Source: Bacteroidia bacterium (GTDB lineage: Bacteria > Bacteroidota > Bacteroidia > Flavobacteriales > Flavobacteriaceae). Taken from it: DNA of 18,458 nt. Positions 7,325-13,533 of the stretch are shown here, one piece after another. The stretch lies in contig JAHHLF010000194.1 of assembly GCA_018679315.1 (NCBI GenBank), forward strand, positions 1 to 18,458, in the 5' to 3' direction. Numbering within the stretch: the first letter of the stretch is position 1; every line of letters starts with the position of its first letter. The translations under genes were made by a program, and so were the position numbers. The notes beneath the pieces are model-generated. The model searched no databases. It was not told the DNA's origin and was given only the letters and a program-made list of their open reading frames with translations.

Positions 7325-8360
7325 TGATATTCATACCAGCGCCAACGCTGGCAAATATAACAACATCTCCTTTCTTGACCTCATGACCTTCGAGCTGCCC
7401 TTCACGAACCATGTGAAACAAGGTAGGTACAGTTGCTACAGAACTATTTCCCATGGTTTGAATATTCATAGGCATGATGCCTTCAGGAGGTGTTTGCCCG
7501 TATTGACGGTAAAATCTCTTTACGATGGCCTCATCCATTTTTTCATTTGCCTGATGTATGAATATTTTTTTCACATCATCAATAGACTGGCCGGATTCAT
7601 CAAGGCATTGCTTCATGGCTCCTGGCACATGGGTAACAGCAAATTCATAGATCTTTCTGCCGTACATCTTAATAAAATGGGTAGACGACTCATCTTCCTT
7701 GTTGTAGGATTGGCCCGAAAACAAATAATAGGCTTCCCCATTGGCATGCGTTGCCGTTAAGTGCGATAGAATTTCGCCTCCCTCTTCCGAAGCAGAAAGA
7801 ATACATGCTCCGGCACCGTCTGAATAGATCATAGAATCCCTATCGTGCGGATCTACAACTCGCGACAAAGTTTCTGCACCGATCACAAGACAATTCTTCG
7901 CCATGCCACTTTGGATATATGCTTTGGCCTGGATTATTCCTTCTATCCAACCGGGGCATCCAAAAAGCATATCATAGGCAACACAGCCTGTATTTTTTAT
8001 TTTAAGATTGTGCTTAACACGTGTAGCTAAACTCGGGAGGGTATCAGCCTGGGAAGATCCATAACTAACATTGCCAAAATTGTGGGCAAATATGATGTAA
8101 TCCAACTCTTCCCGATCAATACCTGCATTCTCAATGGCCTGTTCCGCAGCGAGATATCCAATATCGGAAGTATTTAATTCTTTTGCCGCATACCGTCGTT
8201 CTCCAATACCTGTGATGGCCTTGAATTTCTCTATGATCACGTCATTCGGCTGGTCATAGGGAACGCCATCCATATCAAGAAAGTTATGGTGCTCAAAATC
8301 GCTGTTTGAGGTTGTTATCTGGGGAATATAACAGCCGGTACCGGCTATACCTATTTTCAT
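7302..8360 (-). CDS. 3-oxoacyl-ACP synthase III (FabH-like) family protein
   Basis: Thiolase-fold condensing enzyme, 352 residues from the ATG at 8360 (MKIGIAGTGCYIPQ). An upstream TTG at 8393 would add 11 residues that look non-coding. The catalytic triad is intact: Cys135 in LFGCPGWIEG, His269 in FIHQANEK and Asn305 in MGNSSVATVP. The protein is about 30 residues longer than housekeeping FabH, and the Cys context (GCPGW in place of AACSGF) differs. It is therefore likely a specialised homologue that condenses an acyl thioester with another acyl or malonyl unit, rather than the fatty-acid initiation enzyme. No ACP, reductase or dehydratase gene is adjacent. It is the first gene of a cassette with the methyltransferase and GT2 and has its own promoter-like box upstream. 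Confidence 0.87.
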   Translation of the reverse strand: MKIGIAGTGCYIPQITTSNSDFEHHNFLDMDGVPYDQPNDVIIEKFKAITGIGERRYAAKELNTSDIGYLAAEQAIENAGIDREELDYIIFAHNFGNVSYGSSQADTLPSLATRVKHNLKIKNTGCVAYDMLFGCPGWIEGIIQAKAYIQSGMAKNCLVIGAETLSRVVDPHDRDSMIYSDGAGACILSASEEGGEILSHLTATHANGEAYYLFSGQSYNKEDESSTHFIKMYGRKIYEFAVTHVPGAMKQCLDESGQSIDDVKKIFIHQANEKMDEAIVKRFYRQYGQTPPEGIMPMNIQTMGNSSVATVPTLFHMVREGQLEGHEVKKGDVVIFASVGAGMNINAIVYRC

Positions 8361-8376
8361 GAGAACTACATTAATA

Positions 8377-8390
8377 GTATGGCAACATAC
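8377..8390. repeat. short hairpin in the KAS III leader
   Basis: GTATG (8377-8381) and CATAC (8386-8390) are exact reverse complements around GCAA, giving a 5-bp stem and 4-base loop about 17 bases upstream of the ATG. It would lie in the predicted leader. It is short enough to be chance. Confidence 0.2.
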
Positions 8391-8401
8391 CAAGTATTTA
8401 G

Positions 8402-8409
8402 CAAATATA
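8402..8409 (-). promoter_or_regulatory. -7 promoter box for the KAS III cassette
   Basis: The - strand reads TATATTTG, a perfect TAnnTTTG match 41 bases before the ATG at 8360, in the 153-base gap after gcvP. The predicted leader is about 35 nt. No clear -33 TTG is present. The rest of the gap (8410-8513) is AT-rich, with only a weak GTATT/AATAC palindrome at 8446-8458 and no convincing gcvP terminator. Confidence 0.5.
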
Positions 8410-8513
8410 CCGAGATATTAACTTATTTGGTACGATGTTCAATAGGTATTTTTAATACTAAAATCAAAGAAAATAGCAAAGAGTACCAGCCTAAAACCTT
8501 AAAAAACAGATAA

Positions 8514-11366
8514 TTATGAAGTTTCTTCAAATAATTCTATCGGTGGACAGGTACACATTAAATTACGATCGCCATAGGCATCGTCAACGCGGCGTACCGA
8601 TGGCCAAAATTTGGCATCACGAACGAATTCCAGCGGAAATGCTGCCATTTCCCTTGAGTAGGAGAATGTCCATTCATCTGCACAAATAATATCCAAGGTG
8701 TGAGGCGCATTTTTAAGCACGCTGCTACCTTCTTCATGCGTATCTGATGTGATCTCTTTATAGATCGAAAGCATGGCTTCACAAAAACGATCTAATTCTG
8801 CGAGGCTCTCACTTTCCGTTGGCTCTATCATGATAGTGCCCGCAACCGGAAAACTAACAGTAGGTGCATGAAAACCATAGTCCATCAATCTCTTGGCAAT
8901 GTCTGTTACTTCAATATTAAAGGCTTTAAAAGGACGACAATCTACGATCATTTCATGGGCGGCTCTTCCTTGTTCGCCTGTGTAGAGTATTTCATAGTGT
9001 TGCCCAAGACGTTCTTTGAGATAATTGGTATTTAATATGGCGATCTCGGTGGATCTTTTGAGGCCGTCTGCACCGAGCATTTTTATGTATCCGTATGAGA
9101 TCAAACAGGCAAGTGCACTTCCCCATGGCGCAGCAGAGATCCCGGTTATGGCATATTCCCCTCCTGTCTCAATAATGGCATTCCCCGGAAGATAAGGAAC
9201 AAGTTGAGGCGCTACGCAAATTGGACCAACACCCGGACCTCCCCCTCCATGAGGAATGGCGAATGTCTTATGCAAGTTCAAATGGCAGACGTCTGCGCCA
9301 ATTATTGCCGGATTCGTGAGTCCAACCTGGGCGTTCATATTAGCCCCGTCCATATATACCTGCCCTCCGTGATCATGGATCAATTGAGTGATCTCCCGAA
9401 TAGAAGACTCAAACACCCCATGTGTAGAAGGATATGTCACCATTAAAGCGGCCAGATTGTTTGAGTGAAGCTGTACTTTCTCCCTTAGATCTGAAATGTC
9501 AATATTTCCGTGTTTATCTGTTTTAGTCACCACCACTTTCATGCCGGCCATAACTGCAGAAGCGGGATTGGTTCCATGTGCCGAAGCAGGAATAACACAA
9601 ATATTCCTATGGCCTTCTCCATTAGCTTTGTGATATGCCCTTATCACCATAAGCCCGGCATACTCGCCCTGAGCACCTGAGTTAGGCTGCAGGGAAGTTG
9701 CCGCAAAACCCGTGATCTCACTTAAATCATCTTCTAATGCCTTTATAACTTCTTGATATCCAATTACTTGATCCTTAGGTGCAAATGGATGAATATTTCC
9801 CCATTCAGGCTGACTCAGGGGTAACATTTCCGAGGCAGCATTTAATTTCATGGTACATGATCCCAGGGAGATCATGGAATGATTCAAAGCGAGGTCTTTT
9901 CGTTCCAATCGTTTCAGGTAGCGCATTAATTCTGTTTCTGAATGGTACGAATTGAAGACATCGTTCTCCATGAAACCTGAAGTACGCGCCATGGTATTCC
10001 CTATGGCATCCTGATTATTTGAATTTGCCAGCGAAACACTTGGCTTACCTATTGATTTCGCCAGTATATCTACGATCTCTTGAGCATCCTTCATAGAACA
10101 TGCTTCATGAAGGGAAATGCTCAAACTGTTTTCATCAATATAGTTGAAATTGACCCCAGCATCGAGGGCTAGTTCACGCACACTTGCACTGTCTATTTCT
10201 AGTAAAAGCGTATCAAAGAAAGTATCATTTACTTGACGAATACCCAGGGATGCAAATGCTGAATTAATAAGACTTGCTTTTTGGTGCACACTGCTCGCAA
10301 TATGGGTAAGTCCTTCAGGCCCGTGGTAAACCCCATAGGCGCCTGCCATTACGGCCAGGAGTACTTGTGCGGTGCAAATATTGGATGTGGCCTTATCCCG
10401 CTTTATATGCTGTTCCCTTGTCTGCAAAGCCATTCGATAGGCAGCTTTGCCTGACACATCTCTTGTCACGCCAATGATTCTTCCCGGCACACTTCGCTTG
10501 TATTCTTCTCTAGTAGCAAAAAAAGCAGCATGTGGGCCACCATACCCTAAGGGAATCCCAAACCGTTGTGTTGTGCCAACAACGACATCTGCACCAAATT
10601 CACCCGGCGCTTCCAATAGTATAAGGCTGAGAATATCTGCTGCAACTGCAAACTTTACATTATTATCTTGAGCTTTTCTACTAAAATCATGATAATCATA
10701 AATTTTGCCATGTTTACCAGGATATTGAATTAGTGCACCAAAATGGGTCGCATCAAACTCTATGTCTTCATGCGATCCGATTTCCAGCCTAATACCCAGA
10801 GGCAAGGCTCGGGTGTGTAACACATCAAGGGTTTGTGGTAATACTTCTTCTGAGACAAAGAAGGTATTCGAACCGGATTTCTTTTGTTCCCTGCTTCTGA
10901 CATCAAAAAGCATAGTCATGGCCTCAGCTGCTGCTGTACTTTCATCAAGCAAAGAAGCATTCGCCAGGGGCATACCCGTTAGATCACAAATCATTGTTTG
11001 AAAATTGATCAATGCCTCTAAACGCCCTTGTGCTATTTCGGCCTGATAAGGCGTATATGCCGTATACCATCCTGGATTCTCCAAGATGTTTCGCTGGATC
11101 ACTGCAGGAAGAATACTGGGATGATAACCAAGACCGATATAATTTTTAAAGACTTTGTTCTTTTTGGAAAGGGCATGAATATGTTGCTGAAATTCGAACT
11201 CGCTCATAGCGGGGTCTAATTGCAGTTGCTTTTGTGATCGGATGTCTTCGGGAATAGTCTGGTCTATAAGTGCTTCAAGAGATCGCGCACCTATGCTTGA
11301 GAGCATTTGTGGGAGATCTTTATCTGTAATACCTATATGTCGGGATGCAAACACATCTGTATTCAT
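8514..11366 (-). CDS. gcvP: glycine dehydrogenase (aminomethyl-transferring), P-protein
   Basis: PLP enzyme of the glycine cleavage system: it decarboxylates glycine and transfers the aminomethyl group to the lipoyl arm of GcvH. At 950 residues it is the single-chain form with both halves fused (N-terminal P1-like part to about 450, C-terminal P2-like part after it). The PLP lysine is Lys700 in NLHKTFAIPHGGGGPG. Other conserved blocks are NYIGLGYHPS (75-84), LDESTAAAEAM (140-150), SLGSCTMKLNA (500-510), PNSGAQGEYAG (561-571) and SAHGTNPASA (595-604). No gcvT or gcvH is nearby, so the gene stands alone as is common in Bacteroidota. It appears intact from ATG 11366 to TAA 8514, with about 94 nt of predicted leader. 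Confidence 0.97.
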   Translation of the reverse strand: MNTDVFASRHIGITDKDLPQMLSSIGARSLEALIDQTIPEDIRSQKQLQLDPAMSEFEFQQHIHALSKKNKVFKNYIGLGYHPSILPAVIQRNILENPGWYTAYTPYQAEIAQGRLEALINFQTMICDLTGMPLANASLLDESTAAAEAMTMLFDVRSREQKKSGSNTFFVSEEVLPQTLDVLHTRALPLGIRLEIGSHEDIEFDATHFGALIQYPGKHGKIYDYHDFSRKAQDNNVKFAVAADILSLILLEAPGEFGADVVVGTTQRFGIPLGYGGPHAAFFATREEYKRSVPGRIIGVTRDVSGKAAYRMALQTREQHIKRDKATSNICTAQVLLAVMAGAYGVYHGPEGLTHIASSVHQKASLINSAFASLGIRQVNDTFFDTLLLEIDSASVRELALDAGVNFNYIDENSLSISLHEACSMKDAQEIVDILAKSIGKPSVSLANSNNQDAIGNTMARTSGFMENDVFNSYHSETELMRYLKRLERKDLALNHSMISLGSCTMKLNAASEMLPLSQPEWGNIHPFAPKDQVIGYQEVIKALEDDLSEITGFAATSLQPNSGAQGEYAGLMVIRAYHKANGEGHRNICVIPASAHGTNPASAVMAGMKVVVTKTDKHGNIDISDLREKVQLHSNNLAALMVTYPSTHGVFESSIREITQLIHDHGGQVYMDGANMNAQVGLTNPAIIGADVCHLNLHKTFAIPHGGGGPGVGPICVAPQLVPYLPGNAIIETGGEYAITGISAAPWGSALACLISYGYIKMLGADGLKRSTEIAILNTNYLKERLGQHYEILYTGEQGRAAHEMIVDCRPFKAFNIEVTDIAKRLMDYGFHAPTVSFPVAGTIMIEPTESESLAELDRFCEAMLSIYKEITSDTHEEGSSVLKNAPHTLDIICADEWTFSYSREMAAFPLEFVRDAKFWPSVRRVDDAYGDRNLMCTCPPIELFEETS

Positions 11367-11424
11367 AGTTTATAGCTAATATGGGCGTTTTAAGTGCACA
11401 AAATTAGGCATTAATTCTCGTTTC

Positions 11425-11448
11425 TGCATTACTTTTTTAGGGAATGCA
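11425..11448 (-). promoter_or_regulatory. possible stem-loop in the gcvP leader
   Basis: TGCATT (11425-11430) and AATGCA (11443-11448) are exact reverse complements with a 12-base loop and fall inside the predicted gcvP 5' leader. I do not recognise a glycine riboswitch core. The stem is only 6 bp, so significance is uncertain. Confidence 0.2.
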
Positions 11449-11466
11449 ATAGATCTTGCCATCTCC

Positions 11467-11474
11467 CAAAAATA
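11467..11474 (-). promoter_or_regulatory. -7 promoter box for gcvP
   Basis: The - strand reads TATTTTTG, a perfect TAnnTTTG match 100 bases upstream of the gcvP ATG. It faces away from a second box for the divergent UbiA-like gene, 21 bases apart. No -33 TTG at usual spacing is visible. Confidence 0.45.
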
Positions 11475-11495
11475 CAAGCCTACCGGGTGTTTTGT

Positions 11496-11503
11496 TACTT
11501 TTG
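11496..11503 (+). promoter_or_regulatory. -7 promoter box for the UbiA-like gene
   Basis: TACTTTTG matches TAnnTTTG exactly and ends only 4 bases before the ATG at 11508. If used, transcription would begin at or within a few bases of the start codon, giving a leaderless or near-leaderless mRNA. Confidence 0.4.
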
Positions 11504-11507
11504 TTTA

Positions 11508-12329
11508 ATGCGCATTTTCAAAGTAATATTTGATTTTTACCTGGATGCCAGTATTCATGTGGCTTTTGCCGTCTTAAGCCTGATCTGGATCAGTTGTATG
11601 AGCTTAGACATTCCGGTGGATTTCCCTCTCCTTATTTTCGTTTTTGCGGGCTCCATTGCCGTTTATAACTTCATAAAGTACGGCGTTGAAGCGAAGAAAT
11701 ATCTCCTGGTAAGCAATACCTATCACAAAAGAATACAATTCATAAGTCTCATATTTCTGGGATTGGCCGCATATTACTCCTCATTCTTGAATTTGGAGAT
11801 ATATATTGCGCTGGCTGTAATAGCCATTCTGGTAGGCCTTTATGCCTTGCCATTATTACCCAGGGCTAGCAAGCTCAGAAATTGGGGTGTTTCTAAAGTG
11901 ATCATCATAAGCGTGGTTTGGACCATCGCTACAGTGTTGCTGCCTGTACTTCAGGCAGATCAATCTTTTACCTGGGATGTATGGATCGTCTTTTTCCAAC
12001 GTGTACTTTTTGTGCTTGCATGGATCATACCTTTTGAGATCCGGGATCTAAAATTCGACAGCCCTGATCTTCATACCATACCGCAGGCCATTGGCCAAAG
12101 GAATACAAAGAAATTAGGGAACTTATTGCTCGTTATCATGTGCCTGATGACTTATTTTAAAGATTATGTTGCGCCAATGGAGTTTTCGCTTACCATATTC
12201 ATCGCTGCTATTCTAGCACTTTTCATTTGGTCGAGTAATCGAGAGCAACGGCCTTATTTTGCATCCTTTTTCGTTGAAGGTATACCCATTTTATGGATGG
12301 GAATATGGTGGGTTTTGCAGGCCAATTAA
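11508..12329 (+). CDS. UbiA-like polytopic membrane protein with a degenerate first Asp motif
   Basis: Hydrophobic protein of 273 residues with about eight membrane segments (near 15-33, 39-54, 79-93, 96-117, 130-150, 157-176, 203-220, 225-241, with 256-270 also hydrophobic). The loop E177-IR-D180-LKF-D184 followed by TIPQAIG (190-196) resembles the second Asp-rich motif of UbiA prenyltransferases (DxxxD...TLPxxLG). The first motif, NDxxDxxxD in active enzymes, is here N54-FIK-Y-GVE-A: the Asn remains but the aspartates are gone. It may therefore be a non-prenylating relative or a divergent enzyme. A GTG at 11487 could extend the frame by seven residues, but ATG 11508 gives the natural start MRIFKVIFDFYL. 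It ends in TTAA, shared with the convergent zinc-finger gene. Confidence 0.72.
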   Translation: MRIFKVIFDFYLDASIHVAFAVLSLIWISCMSLDIPVDFPLLIFVFAGSIAVYNFIKYGVEAKKYLLVSNTYHKRIQFISLIFLGLAAYYSSFLNLEIYIALAVIAILVGLYALPLLPRASKLRNWGVSKVIIISVVWTIATVLLPVLQADQSFTWDVWIVFFQRVLFVLAWIIPFEIRDLKFDSPDLHTIPQAIGQRNTKKLGNLLLVIMCLMTYFKDYVAPMEFSLTIFIAAILALFIWSSNREQRPYFASFFVEGIPILWMGIWWVLQAN

Positions 12330-12553
12330 GTATCCTGACCCAGCTTCTTTTTGATTTGGGATTTTTCGTTATCTGTAAGGGCATGAAGGGAGGCTTCATT
12401 GCATAATCCGGTGAGCTTTGTATTCTTCCGGGAGAATTTGAAACAGGTTTTGCACATTAGCACATGAAACCACATACTAAGGCGTTCCGACCAGGAAGCT
12501 TCCTTGTATTGGTTCTTGCTGCAAATAGTCTTGGATTCCTCACAGGTTATCAT
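12326..12553 (-). CDS. small zinc-binding anti-sigma-like protein
   Basis: Soluble 75-residue protein encoded immediately after an ECF sigma factor. Its ATG (12553-12551) overlaps the sigma stop as ATGA, implying translational coupling. It has the zinc anti-sigma pattern His30-x3-Cys34-x2-Cys37 (FHVLMCKTC), with upstream cysteines at 4 and 11 as possible fourth ligands and another Cys at 51. There is no transmembrane segment or extracytoplasmic domain, so it would act in the cytoplasm, as RsrA or ChrR do, rather than as a membrane-bound anti-sigma. The frame is open upstream to 12619, but that part lies in the sigma gene. The anti-sigma role is inferred from motif and position. The TAA at 12326-12328 overlaps the stop of the convergent UbiA-like gene. 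Confidence 0.8.
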   Translation of the reverse strand: MITCEESKTICSKNQYKEASWSERLSMWFHVLMCKTCFKFSRKNTKLTGLCNEASLHALTDNEKSQIKKKLGQDT

Positions 12554-13125
12554 ATGGCAAACCAATTTTCGTTTAAGCAGTCCATAAGGGACGTTCGGGC
12601 CCTGAACACCAGAACCCATAAATTAGACGGATTTATAGACAACTCATTACAGATATCTTCTGTACTCATTCCGTGAATTGTCTTCATGGTAAAAACTTCT
12701 GCCTGTTTCGCAGGTAATTTGGAGATACATTCATGAATAGCCAGTCCCAGCTCTTCGTTTTCAATTCCATCGTTTTCCGATTTACTTAAGGGATCTGCGA
12801 TCTGCTCCTCCAGCCAACTCCCATCTCCTTCATTGTTATAACTCATCCGAACCTCGGCTTTCCCTTTTTTAGAATTGCGCTTTCTGTAATGATCGATCAC
12901 CTTACGCTTCAATATGGCAACAAGCCATGTTCTTTCCGAAGCAGTGCCTTTAAAGTTTTTTGCGGAATTCAAACCGGCAAAAAATGTTTCTTGAACCAGA
13001 TCTTTTGCCAGCTCTTCATTGTTCACCCTCGATATAGCATAATTATACAGATAATCCGCATACTGGTCTACCCAGACAGTGGGATCGAGTTGATGTGCAG
13101 GTTTTATTTTTTCTTCTTGATTCAA
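12550..13125 (-). CDS. ECF-family RNA polymerase sigma factor
   Basis: RpoE-like alternative sigma factor of 191 residues. Region 2 spans roughly 20-85 (LAKDLVQETFFAGL, then ASERTWLVAILKRKVIDHYRKR, which contacts the -10 element). After an acidic linker (about 93-125), region 4 spans about 128-187 (ISKLPAKQAEVFTMK, then the helix-turn-helix MSTEDICNELSINPSNLWVLVFRAR). The only sensible start is TTG at 13125: the frame is open upstream only to 13152 and contains no ATG, and the next Met is too far inside. The gene is coupled by an ATGA overlap to the zinc-finger protein, its likely regulator. Divergent from the rhodanese gene across 53 bases. Its regulon cannot be read from this window. Confidence 0.93.
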   Translation of the reverse strand: MNQEEKIKPAHQLDPTVWVDQYADYLYNYAISRVNNEELAKDLVQETFFAGLNSAKNFKGTASERTWLVAILKRKVIDHYRKRNSKKGKAEVRMSYNNEGDGSWLEEQIADPLSKSENDGIENEELGLAIHECISKLPAKQAEVFTMKTIHGMSTEDICNELSINPSNLWVLVFRARTSLMDCLNENWFAI

Positions 13126-13178
13126 AAAGAGCCGATTTATAGGTAAATATCGCTATTTTTAATTTCAAAGATCTACCC

Positions 13179-13532
13179 ATGAAGAAGTTGCACTATATAA
13201 TGAGTTTCCTACTGGTAATTGCCTGTGGTTCCAAAGAGAATATTCCGATCACAGACGTTCAGGAAGATGCCCTTGAAAATGCCCTGCTTATCGATGTAAG
13301 GACTCCGGAAGAATATAGTTTAGGGCACTTGAATGAGGCTATAAATATCAACTGGTATGATATTGATTTTAAGGATAGGATAGGGGCTCTTGATCGCAGC
13401 AAAACGGTCTATGTCTATTGCAAAGCTGGTGGCAGAAGCGCAAAAGCAGCTGCTGTCTTCCGGGAACTGGGCTTTAAAGATGTGGTAAACCTCGAAGGCG
13501 GATATGATGTCTATCTCGAGGCAAAGGAATAG
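13179..13532 (+). CDS. rhodanese-domain lipoprotein
   Basis: Single rhodanese domain, 117 residues, exported as a lipoprotein: MKKLHYIMSFLLVIAC gives a lipobox with the lipidated Cys16 followed by GSKE. The domain begins near 26 with LLIDVRTPEEYSLGHL (36-51). The active-site loop is Cys81-KAGGRS, consistent with a sulfurtransferase that carries a persulfide on Cys81. LGFKDVVNLEGGYD (97-110) is the usual C-terminal block. It would sit in the periplasm, at the inner or outer membrane. Substrate is unknown. It is divergent from the ECF sigma gene, so it could belong to that sigma's response, but no shared promoter motif is evident. It stops one base short of the convergent M3 peptidase stop. Confidence 0.9.
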   Translation: MKKLHYIMSFLLVIACGSKENIPITDVQEDALENALLIDVRTPEEYSLGHLNEAININWYDIDFKDRIGALDRSKTVYVYCKAGGRSAKAAAVFRELGFKDVVNLEGGYDVYLEAKE

Positions 13533-13533
13533 G

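Noticed and set aside
7182..7760. 192-codon open frame on the + strand across the methyltransferase and KAS III genes
   Set aside because: It is antisense to two well-supported genes with clear motifs, its protein has no recognisable domain, and its composition looks like a shadow.
8446..8458. GTATT-TTT-AATAC palindrome as a gcvP terminator
   Set aside because: The stem is only 5 AT-rich base pairs with no following T-run on the - strand, so it is not a convincing terminator.
11941..11957. TGCCTG/CAGGCA inverted repeat
   Set aside because: It lies within the UbiA-like coding region with no U-run after it and no upstream gene end, so it is most likely chance.
12553..12619. Upstream extension of the zinc-finger protein by 22 codons
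   Set aside because: It lies inside the sigma factor region 4, and the ATGA overlap at 12550-12553 marks the natural start.
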